From positions 42,770,546 through 42,834,545 of the forward strand of contig CM065703.1 in NCBI GenBank assembly GCA_017654935.2: DNA of 64,000 bases, given 5' to 3'. A model generated the notes under the pieces. That model ran no database searches, was not told where the DNA came from, and was given only the letters and a program-made list of their open reading frames with translations. Origin of the DNA: Phymorhynchus buccinoides (lineage: Eukaryota; Mollusca; Gastropoda; Neogastropoda; Raphitomidae). Positions within the stretch are counted from its first letter, which is position 1. Every line of letters begins with the position of its first letter. Both the position numbers and the translations under genes were made by a program. Below are positions 36,969-52,508 of this stretch, piece by piece.

Positions 36969-38407
36969 AAACATCAATACAATCAGACAATATGGATGCA
37001 GGTGATGGGTCAAGTTCACATGATTTTCAAGGCGTACCTTCCTTTTACCGCCCTTGGGGTCAGCCTGTGTTATTGGTCCATCATACAGGTGAGCTAACCA
37101 TCAAGCTCGTGTGTCCCACGCACACAGACAAAAAAATAGGGCCTCCACTTCCTATGCCATACAAATAAGAAGTGATGAAAAAAATCAATTTCACCACACA
37201 CACACACATTTAACAGTGAGCGCAGTTCAGCCCACTTCTCAATCTTACAGGCTGACCCTGTGGTCACACACCAATCCCTCAATTGTGGGCCTACACCACA
37301 AATTGAAAGAAAGAAACATATCATTAGCTAACTCACTGTTTAAAAAGAAAGCCCATGTATGCGGCATGCAATGGCACGCACACGTGACAGTGGTGCTTGT
37401 CTGTTTTTAATTTCCCCGACACCTTTGCTGGGATTTTGTTTCATCTCATTTCCATGAAAATGTTTGGATAAAGCATCTGGGTAATGTTTTGTTTTTAATC
37501 TGACCTGTTCATGTCCCCTGCGCAACAGGTTCGTATTTGTTACTCAGAACGCACGAGTAGGCCAAGGCCACGACCAAGCCACACTTCAATGTCTTAGGCT
37601 GGCATTTTTGTTTTGCGTGTCTGTTTTCAGAAGCACCATCCAAAATACGTGGGTATGAAGCATACGAGGGCTCCCTGCAAGAAGTGACTATCCCAAAATG
37701 AACAAAGATTGTTTTGCGTGTTTGTTTTCAGAAGCACCATCCAAAATACGTGGGTATAAAGTTGATGAGGGTTTCCTGCAAGAAGTAACTATCACAAAAT
37801 GAATAAATAAGGCAAATAGACCAGTTATTGCATGCACCCTCTACATCTGGTGCCTAAATGTGCACTTAATTAAACTTAAGAAGAAAAAAACAATAACAAA
37901 AAGTCACCATACCTCCAGCTGCATTCAACATACACTTCGTATGTAGTATCTTCTCAAAGTAAACATTCTTTTTAAAAAAATGCAACAGACTGCACCGTCA
38001 CTGGAAAATGCAACAAACGAACATGCACACAAGTTTGAAGTGATGTTTTTTCATTCACATGAGACACAACAAAACAACTGAATAATTCGGCGAATTCGGG
38101 AAAGGTAGAAATGAACGAAACGATACTTTCCCTCTACAACCCAATTTGTAAATGATGAACTTTGTTTTTTATTTTTATGACTGAACTTTCTGGGGTTAAA
38201 TACGGCACGTGTATGCGTAACGTAACTAAAAGCAATATTTCTTTCATTTCCACGGTAGTCATGTGTGTGTCTTAAACAATTAACACGGGTAATAACATGT
38301 AATTTAGACAAAACTGTCACAACGATTGGCTGTGTATAGCAATGTACATATTAGGGCTTACTACACATGTTAACTGCTTAAAAGCAACACAGCCAGACTC
38401 CAGCAGC
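36969..38407. other. Noncoding block shared with 24243-25689
   Basis: Reverse match to copy 1. Contains the same internal near-repeat (37620-37690 and 37720-37790). No gene seen. Confidence 0.7.
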
Positions 38408-38412
38408 CTTAC

Positions 38413-40146
38413 ATCTGCCAAAATTTCCAGTCAAGCCTCAACGAGAATCTGTCTGCCACAGGACCGTTGACTGGAAACCCAACACAGAAGTGGAACCAGT
38501 TTAAAGCAGCGGTGACTGAGACAGCACAGTCTGTTCTCGGACCCAAGATACAAAGTCATCAGGATTGGTTTGACGAGTATGACGACGTCATTGAAGACCT
38601 GCTGGCTAAACAACAACAGCTCCAAACAGTTTTGCAGCTCCATCAAGACTGTTTTTGGTCCATCAAAAACTGGCCTTGCCACCCTGCTGTCAGCAGATGG
38701 CACCACCAGTATCAAGGATATGGCAGGCATCAATAAGGTGGAAAGAACACTTCAGCCACTTCCTGAACAGACCATCCTCAGTTGAACAGGCTGCTGTAGA
38801 TCAGATCCTTCAGCAGCCAACCATTGATGCACTAGACAATTCACCATCACTGGAAGAAGTCCAGAAGGCCATCAATCAGATGAGCTGTAGCAAGGCCCCT
38901 GGTAAGGATGGTATCCCTGCAGAGGTGTACAAGGCACTAGGAAAAGACAGTCTGGAGGCATTTCACAGTGTCCTAGTCAGTGTTTGGGAAGAGAAAGAAA
39001 TGCCAGCGGACTTTCGCGATGCCACTATTGTCGCCTTGTACAAGAACAAAGGCTCCAAAGCAGACTGCGGGAACTACCGCGGTATATCCGTCCTCTCAAT
39101 TGCCAAGAAACTCCCCACATGAATCACCTTGAACAGACTGATTTCTATGGTCTCAGAGGAAAATCTTCCAGAGTCACAGTGTGGCAAGTTCAGGAAACGT
39201 GCCTTGAGCACAACATGGACATGTATGCTGTCTTCATCGACATGACAAAGGCCTTCAATACAGTCAGCAGGGAGGCATTGTGAATCATCCCGAAGAAACT
39301 TGGCTGTCCACCAATAGTTATTTCATGACAACATGACACGAGAAGTGATGTCAAACAGCGAAACATCTGAGAGTTTTGGCATCTCCAGTGGATTGAAGCA
39401 AAGCTGTGTGCTCCTGTGCTGTTCAACCTCTTCTTCAACCAAGCATTGCTCCATGCTGTCAGAGACCTTGATCTTGGCATCTACATTGGATACTGTCTGG
39501 ATGGCTCACTGTTTGATCTGAGGTGCTTCATAGCCTGATGGACCCCAAGGAGAACCACTAACAAACTATAGTCAGCAAGTTCTCTGAGGCATCCAAGAGG
39601 TTCGGCCTGACCATCAGCCTAGCCTAGGGAAAACAGAAGTCCTTCTCCAGCCAGCCCCAAACTGTGCTCCGCAGTAGCCAAGTATCATCATTGATGACAT
39701 GGAGCAGAAGAATGTTGATGCCTTTAAATATATGGGCAGCACTATCTCCTACGATAGCTCTCTGGATAAAGAGATTACAGCCAGTATTCAGAAAGCCAGC
39801 CAGGCACTAGGCAGACACTAGGCAGACTCTTCACCAAAGTCCTGCAGTAGAAACAAACAGTTGTCTCTCAACCAAGCTGAAGGTGTACAATGCTGTGGTT
39901 CTCACATCACTGCTCTATGGCTGTGAAACATGGACTCTGTACCGCAGCCAAATCAGAAGCTTGAGGAATTCCACCAGCACTCTCTACAGTTAATCATACG
40001 AATACAGTGGCAGGACTGCATTAGGAGCAATGAGGAGTTTCAAAGATGATCGTCAGCAGCACCTGGCTGGTGTGAAATGTCCCAACTGCAATCGCATGCG
40101 CGCTTCTGAGTTTGGTCTCCGAAGCCACCTACGCATCCATCGATGA
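38413..40146 (+). mobile_element. RTE-like LINE ORF2 remnant, copy 2
   Basis: Plus-strand pieces in order are DWFDEYDD, SCSKAPGKDGIPAEVYKALG (38878-38940), DFRDATIVALYKNKG, NYRGISVLSIAKKLPT, AVFIDMTKAFNTVSREAL, and after further breaks LEEFHQHSLQ. A C-terminal finger CPNCNRMRASEFGLRSH lies at 40078-40140. Nonsense changes include TGA after KKLPT. The catalytic Asp pair expected after CFIA (about 39530) appears to be deleted. A 48-bp stretch present in copy 3 (53526-53573) is missing here. The element is dead. Confidence 0.85.
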
Positions 40147-41094
40147 AGGCACAGCGAGAATGTTATTCTCGGACCCAAGGGACGACCCTGATGACCTGCG
40201 TCATCTGTTTAAAGGCATAACAACCGATCCCAGGGATCTGGGGGTCATTTCACAAGAGTAAACGCTCATAGCTGTTTGCGAAATTCGGCAAAAACGGTCC
40301 TAAGAAACAACTTCGTTTGCCGATTGTTTGGCGAACTTTCATGTCACAGTGACTTGCTTGGGATGAATACATTTCTTGTTAATTGGCCCGTTAAAGTTTG
40401 GTTAAAATAATATCTTTTTTGACCAATCATACAAGAGCTTGTAATATTCTTCCGCAGTCGTTTTGTAGAGTTGTTTCTTATACCCCTTTTAGCACAATTG
40501 TAATTCGCATGAATTACTCCTAGTCAAACTCACCCCCGGTCTCGCTAGTCAGAAACGTGCTGACTCGCACAGCGGGGGAAAACGGATGGTTGTAGTCTCT
40601 CGGATATATGGGCCTATGGAGAGGAGTGGCGCAGCGAGCGATGTTCGAAAGACAAAATGACCTAAAATGAAAATCTGTTTAACGTCCTCCGGTCTGGAAC
40701 AGACAGATATCGGACATTAGTAGATATAAAGATGGTGGGAACGATCCTGATCCTGGACTATGCCTGGAGGCAGTGCAACACCAGTAGAGTCCCGAATTTT
40801 TGACAATACGGATATGTATGATTCGGATAACGACCTAAAGCTGCCACCGCTTTGTCTATAATACTCCTGGTGTGGCTTTAAGACGCATTCATGAATACCA
40901 TACCAGCTTTCTTAGCGAAATCTGCCTAGTCCAGTATTTCAAGGCACCCATCCTCAGCACACACACACGCATTCTTGGTGATCCTTTCAAACCAAACGGT
41001 TACAGAATCAGGTCATGTCAACCGAAACATGTCAAAAAATAACCCCCTTGACTCACGATAGCAAGAATATGATTGTCTTATTCACTCACTCCAC
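40147..41094. other. Noncoding 3' region of the LINE and repeat sequence
   Basis: 40262-40920 matches 54720-55395. It contains TTTAACGTCCTC near 40680, the reverse of the GGACGTTAAA tail seen at 9962, hinting at a related mollusc repeat. No gene. Confidence 0.5.
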
Positions 41095-41310
41095 CTTTGA
41101 CTGGCTTGGTCATCGGGGTGTTATGCTGGATTGGGTGGTCGGCCTCCGCCACTGGTCTGCTCACGATCCTCTGCCAGGCGTATGAGGGTGTTGGTGTTGC
41201 AGCTGGTCCAGCTTTTGATGTTGTCCAGACTGGACTCTCTTTGTCTGCTTTGTCGGTGGTTTCCTTGGATGGTGCAATGGAGATTCGTTTTGGCCAGAGT
41301 GCTGTTTAAT
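41095..41310 (-). pseudogene. Possible LINE ORF2 C-terminal scrap
   Basis: Minus-strand residues DNIKSWTSCNTNTLIRLAED resemble the end of ORF2 in RTE-related LINEs. It is absent from copy 3, which is deleted from about 55396. This is a weak call based on one short motif. Confidence 0.35.
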
Positions 41311-45521
<4,211 letters not shown>

Positions 45522-45780
45522 TTATACACACACAATTTTAATCGCTTGAATCACGAGTGTTACGTATGTCTCGTGATCCCCTTCATTGCATTTGGGTGTT
45601 TGTGACATAATGGAGCTAGAGCCTTGTTTATGTCCCGACTTCTTGCACGAGAGGCACACTACCTCATTGTGGCAGGATTTCGAAAAATGCCCCTTCTGCA
45701 GGCATTTTCCACATTGCTGCTGTTGCTGCTGCTGCACCGCTGCCGCGCCGCTTTTTGCTCCACATTGTTCATATGATCTC
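45522..45780 (-). pseudogene. LINE ORF1 zinc-knuckle fragment
   Basis: Minus-strand residues QCGKCLQKGHFSKSC form a CCHC knuckle. A second one follows, CLSCKKSGHKQGS, whose last Cys is replaced. A CAG-coded glutamine run precedes them. The longer version is at 61290-62065 in copy 3. Here the rest is lost upstream of the Gln run. Confidence 0.75.
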
Positions 45781-45920
45781 CTATTACACTAATTAGCATT
45801 CAAACGGTAAAATTAGGCCAAAGTGACCAGTGTCAGTGGTCAGCTTGTTATTCATTTTATTTAACAATTTGTTTTTAAATGAGAACTTTTCAAGAATGAG
45901 TTTTTATAACTCCAATTTTC

Positions 45921-46092
45921 ATTTGGACAAAACGGCGGTTCAAAATCGGGCGCCGTTTTGTCTATAGACAAAACGGCGGATTGTTGAACCGCCGTTTTGT
46001 CCAAATCGTAATAGAAAATTTGGACAAAACGGCGGTTCTAGCCCCGCCGTTTTGTCTATAGACAAAACGGCGGAATGTGGACAAAACGGCGG
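45921..46092. repeat. Tandem palindromic element (two 97-bp units)
   Basis: Arms of 21 bp at 45921-45941 and 45986-46006 are exact reverse complements (core GGACAAAACGGCGG). Between them, 45951-45978 is a perfect 28-bp palindrome centred on CTATAG. The next unit starts at 46018 with the same arm, has a 30-bp palindrome at 46044-46073, and ends with a partial arm at 46078-46092. It is found only in copy 2. No coding. Confidence 0.9.
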
Positions 46093-46885
46093 GCAACAGT
46101 ACCCTTTGGGAAGAGGGTCTGAAGCTGTTGCAATGACTATTGTGTGGGCCGTCTTTTTAGGACCGCTCTGCATGGTTTTGGAAAAGCCTCCAGGAATGCT
46201 TTACTGAATGAGATGGGAGGCTTGCTCATTCCAGGGCGGAGCAACATGACACCGGGGAATCACTTTGGGGTAATGATCAAGGAAGTCCGGCTGCTGTCGC
46301 TCCAGTATCATGCTCTGATCTGGTGTACAAAGTTCCTTTGCTCCAGCCATCCCTTGGCTGGCTGGGACAGTCGATGTTTCATGGGGAGGTCTTGCAACCT
46401 CTTGAGCTTGGCAGCTTGAGTGAGGAGCTTGGTGTCTCTGTGATCCTCAAAAGGCTACAGCCGACATTATTCTGATTTCTGAGAAGCTCAGAGGAGGAAA
46501 GTTACTTGTAAGATTTTTTTTTAAAGGCAGGAGAATGAGCCAATAAGTCAGAAACATAGTAGATGACAGTAAGCAAAGGAAAAAGGCAGAGTCAAAAAGA
46601 GTGGCAGAATAGAGGAAGTTACAAGCACAGAAAATCAAGAAGGTAGGGGAACTATTTTTACGAAAGACCCACGGGGAGAGACTCGTGGAGGGGGTGGGTT
46701 CGTCCAGCTCCCCGTATGGAGGCACAAGGCATCCATCCACTGCCCCAGTAGAGAGGTAAAACACCAAGGGAACTAACTGGAATGACTCCCGGTCAATTTT
46801 ACTACAGGAGTTTTCCTCCTTGGTTCTCATTAGTTTACCTTGTTGTAGCAAATGTAGGGAAAGAAGGGGAAGGGGGGTTTAAGAC

Positions 46886-46887
<2 letters not shown>
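46093..46887. other. Noncoding block shared with 62370-63100 and 12870-13210
   Basis: A plus-strand frame at 46144-46419 (91 codons) has diverged counterparts in the other copies, but it changes frame and end there and resembles no known family, so I do not call it a gene. Confidence 0.5.
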
Positions 46888-46888
<1 letters not shown>

Positions 46889-46972
<84 letters not shown>

Positions 46973-46978
46973 TGTGTG

Positions 46979-47032
<54 letters not shown>
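46889..47032. repeat. (TG)n microsatellite
   Basis: TG repeats with two interruptions. Counterpart at 63111-63166. Confidence 0.97.
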
Positions 47033-47033
<1 letters not shown>

Positions 47034-47435
47034 ATGCGAGCGTGCGTGCGAGCGTGCATTCGTGAGCGCTTGCACACATGCCAGTCAGTCGTGTCCGATT
47101 ATGACCTCCACATAGCAGAGGGGGTAGATGCTCTTCTGGTGGGCTGGGCTAGAAGTTGCTATAGTGGTGGTAGGCAAAGAAATCTGCAAAGTATTGATGG
47201 GTAACTGCTAAATGTTTTCTAAATATGATAAAGTTATTGGGGCGAGGTGGGCCTTTACAGGGGGCATACGATTCGATTCACCGCGATCAGATTATGACAT
47301 TTGTGAGGCATGGTTCGCGTGAACTTCTGCTGTCTCTATGAATCTGATGAAATCCAACTAGTTTTGTTCACTATGTTTGTAGTCTCCTGTACATGAATCT
47401 GATGAAATATCTGTATTTTTGCATCAGACATTTTA
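47033..47435. other. Right end of contig B, noncoding
   Basis: Matches 63180-63800 (which has a 260-bp insertion) and 12640-12970 in reverse. Both other copies continue past the point where this contig stops. Confidence 0.7.
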
Positions 47436-47935
47436 NNNNNNNNNNNNNNNNNNNNNNNNNNNNNNNNNNNNNNNNNNNNNNNNNNNNNNNNNNNNNNNNN
47501 NNNNNNNNNNNNNNNNNNNNNNNNNNNNNNNNNNNNNNNNNNNNNNNNNNNNNNNNNNNNNNNNNNNNNNNNNNNNNNNNNNNNNNNNNNNNNNNNNNNN
47601 NNNNNNNNNNNNNNNNNNNNNNNNNNNNNNNNNNNNNNNNNNNNNNNNNNNNNNNNNNNNNNNNNNNNNNNNNNNNNNNNNNNNNNNNNNNNNNNNNNNN
47701 NNNNNNNNNNNNNNNNNNNNNNNNNNNNNNNNNNNNNNNNNNNNNNNNNNNNNNNNNNNNNNNNNNNNNNNNNNNNNNNNNNNNNNNNNNNNNNNNNNNN
47801 NNNNNNNNNNNNNNNNNNNNNNNNNNNNNNNNNNNNNNNNNNNNNNNNNNNNNNNNNNNNNNNNNNNNNNNNNNNNNNNNNNNNNNNNNNNNNNNNNNNN
47901 NNNNNNNNNNNNNNNNNNNNNNNNNNNNNNNNNNN
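47436..47935. other. Assembly gap (500 N)
   Basis: Fixed-size gap between copies 2 and 3. Confidence 0.99.
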
Positions 47936-49609
47936 GGTCTAGGGTCGTCACGGTGTTTAACTGGACACCAGAGGCGTAGTCCCTAACCAGTCCAGTGAGA
48001 GGATTCCCGGACAGTGACAGTGTTTCTAAATGCTGCAGATTAAGAAAAGACGCCAAATGGACATGCTTTAGTAGGTTTCTACTGAGGTCCAGGTGCTTTA
48101 AGTTCTTCAACGTCGCGACAGGTATGTAAGTTATTGAACACTGGACAAAAGCCAGGTTGATAAGATAAGTGTTGTGGTTTACATCAGACAATGTCATGCC
48201 AGAACCTGTGGCATCCAGGTAAAGGAGCTGAGGGAATGATGCTGCACTAAATGGCTGACCACACTGGAACGCGTGTTCCTGGCACTGGCAGTCTGAAGGA
48301 CAGGCCATATCACAGAATAACTCATCGTCATTCTTTGGACAATGCGACCAGTCGTCACATAAATGATCAGGATGCAAACATATTCCAGAAAATCTGCAAC
48401 GCAGGTATCCTGGACATGCCATGTTCTCACACACTTGTTCATCTACGTGAGCAATACAGTCGTACATCCCATTGCACAACGTGTACACAGGCAGGCAGTC
48501 ATTGAACTCATCGGTACAACGATAGTGGGTATCAGGACAAGATTCGTTCAGTCCCATTGGTTTTGAGACGAATTGAGGTGAGCTAAAGTGGATGATAGCA
48601 GGAGACGGGTGATAATAATGCTTAATGTGTATTAGGTTAAACCCTGTGCACGTGTTTTCGTCAGATTCGTCCCAGCAGTTAAACAGTTGGTCGCACACGT
48701 TTTCGGGCCGTACGCATTGACCATTAGAACAGGCGACTTTGTTCCCACAAAGAGGGTGATGACAGAATGACTCGTCACCCTGATCCTTGCATTCAGCTAC
48801 GAAGTTACACACCAAGCTAAACGACAGGGTCTGCTGGCTATCACTGCAGGTGAACACAGGGGTGGCAGGAGAGTTCTCATTGGCTAAATCAGAGTTTTTG
48901 TCAGCGTTTAATGGACGGCTACGAAAACCGCAGGAACTTTCCGTTTGACAGAATACTCTGAAAACGCTGCCACAGAGCAAAGACGTGTAGGTCACATGAC
49001 CACCACGACATGCAATTAAAGATGGCTGCCACACATGCGCACGAGTTAAGGAAATGGGATTGGTATGACGAGACTCCGTATTGCTACGAATTTGACTTCC
49101 GTTTACTAAGCACATGACAGCCAGATTATGAATATTGGGATATTCTGAGTATTTGGATATTGTCATGAAACGATATTTCTTGGCTAAATATTGCAACTTC
49201 ACATAAGTTGAGTGTCCACGATACGTACTCATCTCCGGAAAGTGTTTAACAGTGTGATAAAGAACAGTGCTGTCCCCTGTTACCACACAGTGTCGGTACA
49301 TAGAGTGTATCGGCATGTGTAAAATGGATAAACCCACATGGATAGCTGTGCTCCTTACACATTTTGCCACTGGTTTTAAAACGTCCAGCACCCTAGCCCA
49401 GTCAGACAGGCACGTCGGAAAGCTGAATTTACTTCCCAATAATGCGCAATTTTCATCAGCTATTTCATCGTCACTTCGGCCATCCCTATGTTGGACAGTT
49501 CGTCTCAAGACTTTAGCAATGGTTACACAAACTTTACACGAGTCGCCTGGATTGCTAAGGTTAAAGGTCAGCAAGCAAGGACGTTTTTTATTAGGAATGC
49601 AAAACGAAG
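47936..49609 (-). CDS. Receptor gene 3 (copy of gene 2), 3' end lost in gap
   Basis: An open frame parallel to gene 2 from its splice-acceptor-like start (ACTTGTGGCAG, exon from 49609) through the lectin-like region, four LDLa modules, LRR cap and the first LRRs, ending at the gap. The 7TM part is not in this contig. Differences from gene 2 are many and mostly change the amino acid (for example FNFPTCLTDWD versus FSFPTCLSDWA), yet there is no stop or frameshift, which suggests a working allele or paralogue. Upstream of the acceptor there is an in-frame TAA, so the coding exon cannot extend that way. Confidence 0.88.
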
Positions 49610-50154
49610 CTGCCACAAGTAAAACAATATCTGGATTAAATTGTCTCCCACTCTTTTTATTTGTTTAAGTATGTTCTAACATGAACAAGCCAAACAGTGG
49701 CTACGCTCGAAAGTGGCATTGCTCCCAGTTCCAACTCGCAGCCACAGCCTGGTTTGTTAGGTCGCGGAATCCGAAATCAGCAGTCTAAGGGCCAGTGGAG
49801 CAATTATGTGTTAGGCCATCAGGAGACAGCGACCAGAGGATACACTGTGTTGCTGTTGAGTCACTTCGGTGGAGCTGTACTGAGCTAGCATATGCGGGAC
49901 ACCACCTACTAAGCCCCCTTCTGGTGTTTGACAATGTCATAGTCGTGGTTGTCATACTGTCAATCACGCACATTCACTCATGCATTTCAACCGATGCGGA
50001 CAATTAATACTCAGGGAATACACATTCTTTAGCTACCCCCTCTTCTTAACAAAACAAGCAGAGAACATTCTATTCATACATAGAGAACATACTCGAAAAT
50101 ATTCAAACAGTAAATGGGCACAAATCATATATAAAACAAAAGTTGGCCAACACT
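49610..50154. other. Noncoding flank of gene 3
   Basis: Matches 33760-34332. No exon seen. Confidence 0.6.
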
Positions 50155-50285
<131 letters not shown>

Positions 50286-50494
50286 CGTCGTAATTTCTTT
50301 CAAGTGCTGTTTTTCTTATTATTTTCCTTGTCTTTCATTCACTTCTTGTGGTCTTCGGTTTCTTGTTTACTGTTTCATTTCTTCAGCAGCATCAGCCACG
50401 CGACTCACTGGAAGTCCCACTTCCAGGAGGTGGAGTATTACGACAGCATCCACGGCACACCTCGTCCCAGGTGCGAATTTTAGGGCACCCAGGT

Positions 50495-52098
50495 AATAAT
50501 AATAATAATAATAATAATGATTATTTAGATAGCGCATATTCTCTGATTTAGGGCTCTAACCGCTTTACATATTTAATACAAATATAACATAGAATATACA
50601 TTAACTTATGCAATCAGAACATGACGAACGTACATAAATTGTAGAATATAGAAAAGTACATTATATACAAAGGCACAAAAACGCATATCTTGAAAAAGGT
50701 ACGCAACTTACAGAAAACACACACACACGGGCACGCCATGTGACAGCCACTTCAGCATTTCACGGAAACTGAGTACAAGGGGGTGAAGAGGAGCGGATTG
50801 GTGGGGGAGGAATTATGACCGTTGAAAAAAAGTTGGTCTTCACAGCAGACTAAGTCTTGAAGGAAGAAGTTGAAGGTAAGTGTCTGATATTGATGGGAAG
50901 TGGGTCCCTGAAAGGAGAAAGAACGTTGACTGAAGGTCTTTGTTCTGACAGAAAGAACACGGAAAAGATGATTCGTCAGCAGAAGAACGACGGGGTGGGG
51001 TGTAGATGTGTAGAATGTCAGAAAGATATTGTGGTCCAGTACCAGAGACAGAAGAGAAACAGATGGAAGCCAGCTTATAGTCAATCCGACTCTGAACCGG
51101 GAGCCAGTGGAGGGACTGCAACAGAGGAGTGACATGCTGACGTCTAAATGATCTGCAGGCAAATCTGATGGCACTACTCTGGACCTTCTGGAGCTTGTCC
51201 AGAAGGTACTTCAGTGAGCCAGCCAAGAGACTGTTGCAGTAATCCAGCCTTGAGAGAACTAACAAACAGACCAGAGTGTTTGTGGCTTCAGTGGAAAGTA
51301 AGTGTCTAATCGAGCTGATCTTGCATATTTCCACATAGGCTGCCCTACAGACATTTAAAACATGCTACTTGAAGGAAATGGTGGAATCAAAAGTCACGCC
51401 AAGATTACGAGCCTGTGATGAGAACGAAATATCAGAACTCCCAATGCTGACGGAAGAAGGAAGAGAGGGGTGGTTTTGGAGTTTGGGAGGGGCAATGAGC
51501 AGAAGTTCTGTTTTCTCATCATTAAGCTGCAGCTTATTCATAGACATCCATTGTTATCAATCATGGAAACAGTTTTTGATAAATGCATCTGTGAGTTCAG
51601 ATACAGTGCTTGACTAGTACATGTGAGTGTCGTCAGCGAAGCTCTCATGCGACAAGGAGTGCTAGTCAATAACATCAGACACAGGTCTGACGTACATAGC
51701 GAACAGTACAGGCCCAAAGACAGAGCCTTGTGGAACCTCGCAGGTGAGAGGTGTAGTAGACGAAGAAAGACCATTGACAACAACTGTCTGGAAACGATCA
51801 TTGGGATAAGATTTTAGCCAGGTAAGAACTATGCCCTGAATGCTAAATGAATTTTGGAGTCTGGAAAGCAGGATCCAAAAGGGATAGAAGAGAGACTTTG
51901 TCATCATCAAGAGTGAGAAGAAGGTCATTTACAACTTTCAGGAGTGCAGTCTCTGTGCTGTGACCAACCCTGTAAGCAGGGTCAATGAAAGTGTTCTGTG
52001 TAAGATGAGCAGAAAGCTGAGCACGTACGATTCTCTCAAAAACATTTGCAAGGAAGGGAAGATTTGAGACAGGTCTGTAATGTTTCAGTGAATTTGGA
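50495..52098 (-). mobile_element. L2/CR1-like LINE, copy 3
   Basis: Counterpart of 35262-36968 with the (ATT)n tail at 50495-50520. More frameshifts than copy 2, including a deletion near 50900. The 5' end is cut at about 52098, where the gypsy remnant begins. Confidence 0.85.
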
Positions 52099-52503
52099 TC
52101 AAGGGTTAACTGTCCTCATTTTTTTAACTAAAATTGTATTCTTCAAACTTGTTTATTCAAGTTGTTTTTCAAAGTACATTCAAGTGTGATCGATCATTCA
52201 TCTGTTTTTTGTTAACTCAAAGATTTTCCTTTGTCCAAAGAAATCACTCTGTTTTGTAAACAGTTTCAAACTCAAAGGTAAGGAGGGATGTAATGTCCTG
52301 CACTGCACCATGCCACTAGCTACGGTCTGTGCATTAGTTTCATAATAGTGCAACTTCCGGTTGCTTGCTGGCGCCAATATTGCCACACAACAACACACCT
52401 ATAATCTCTAGCAATAAATACAAATATCATAGGAACCGGGTGTTCCTTGTGTTGTCAGTATGAACAATGCGTACGTTAGGTAATCCACATTGACAACATT
52501 ACA
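52099..52503 (-). mobile_element. Gypsy remnant: 3' LTR and adjacent internal sequence
   Basis: In plus-strand order, 52099-52288 matches, in reverse, the noncoding internal sequence next to the LTR (20800-20970), including the purine tract. 52289-52503 is an LTR (TGTAATGTCC ... CAACATTACA). CTTAC follows (52504-52508), the same target site as in copy 1. Orientation relative to the shared segment is the same as in copy 1. The rest of the element and the neighbouring 1.4-kb block have been deleted. Confidence 0.88.
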
Positions 52504-52508
52504 CTTAC

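Noticed and set aside
46144..46419. 91-codon frame starting MGRLFRTALHGFGKAS, present in diverged form in other copies
   Set aside because: The frame and its end are not kept between copies, and it resembles no known family. Sharing comes from segment duplication.
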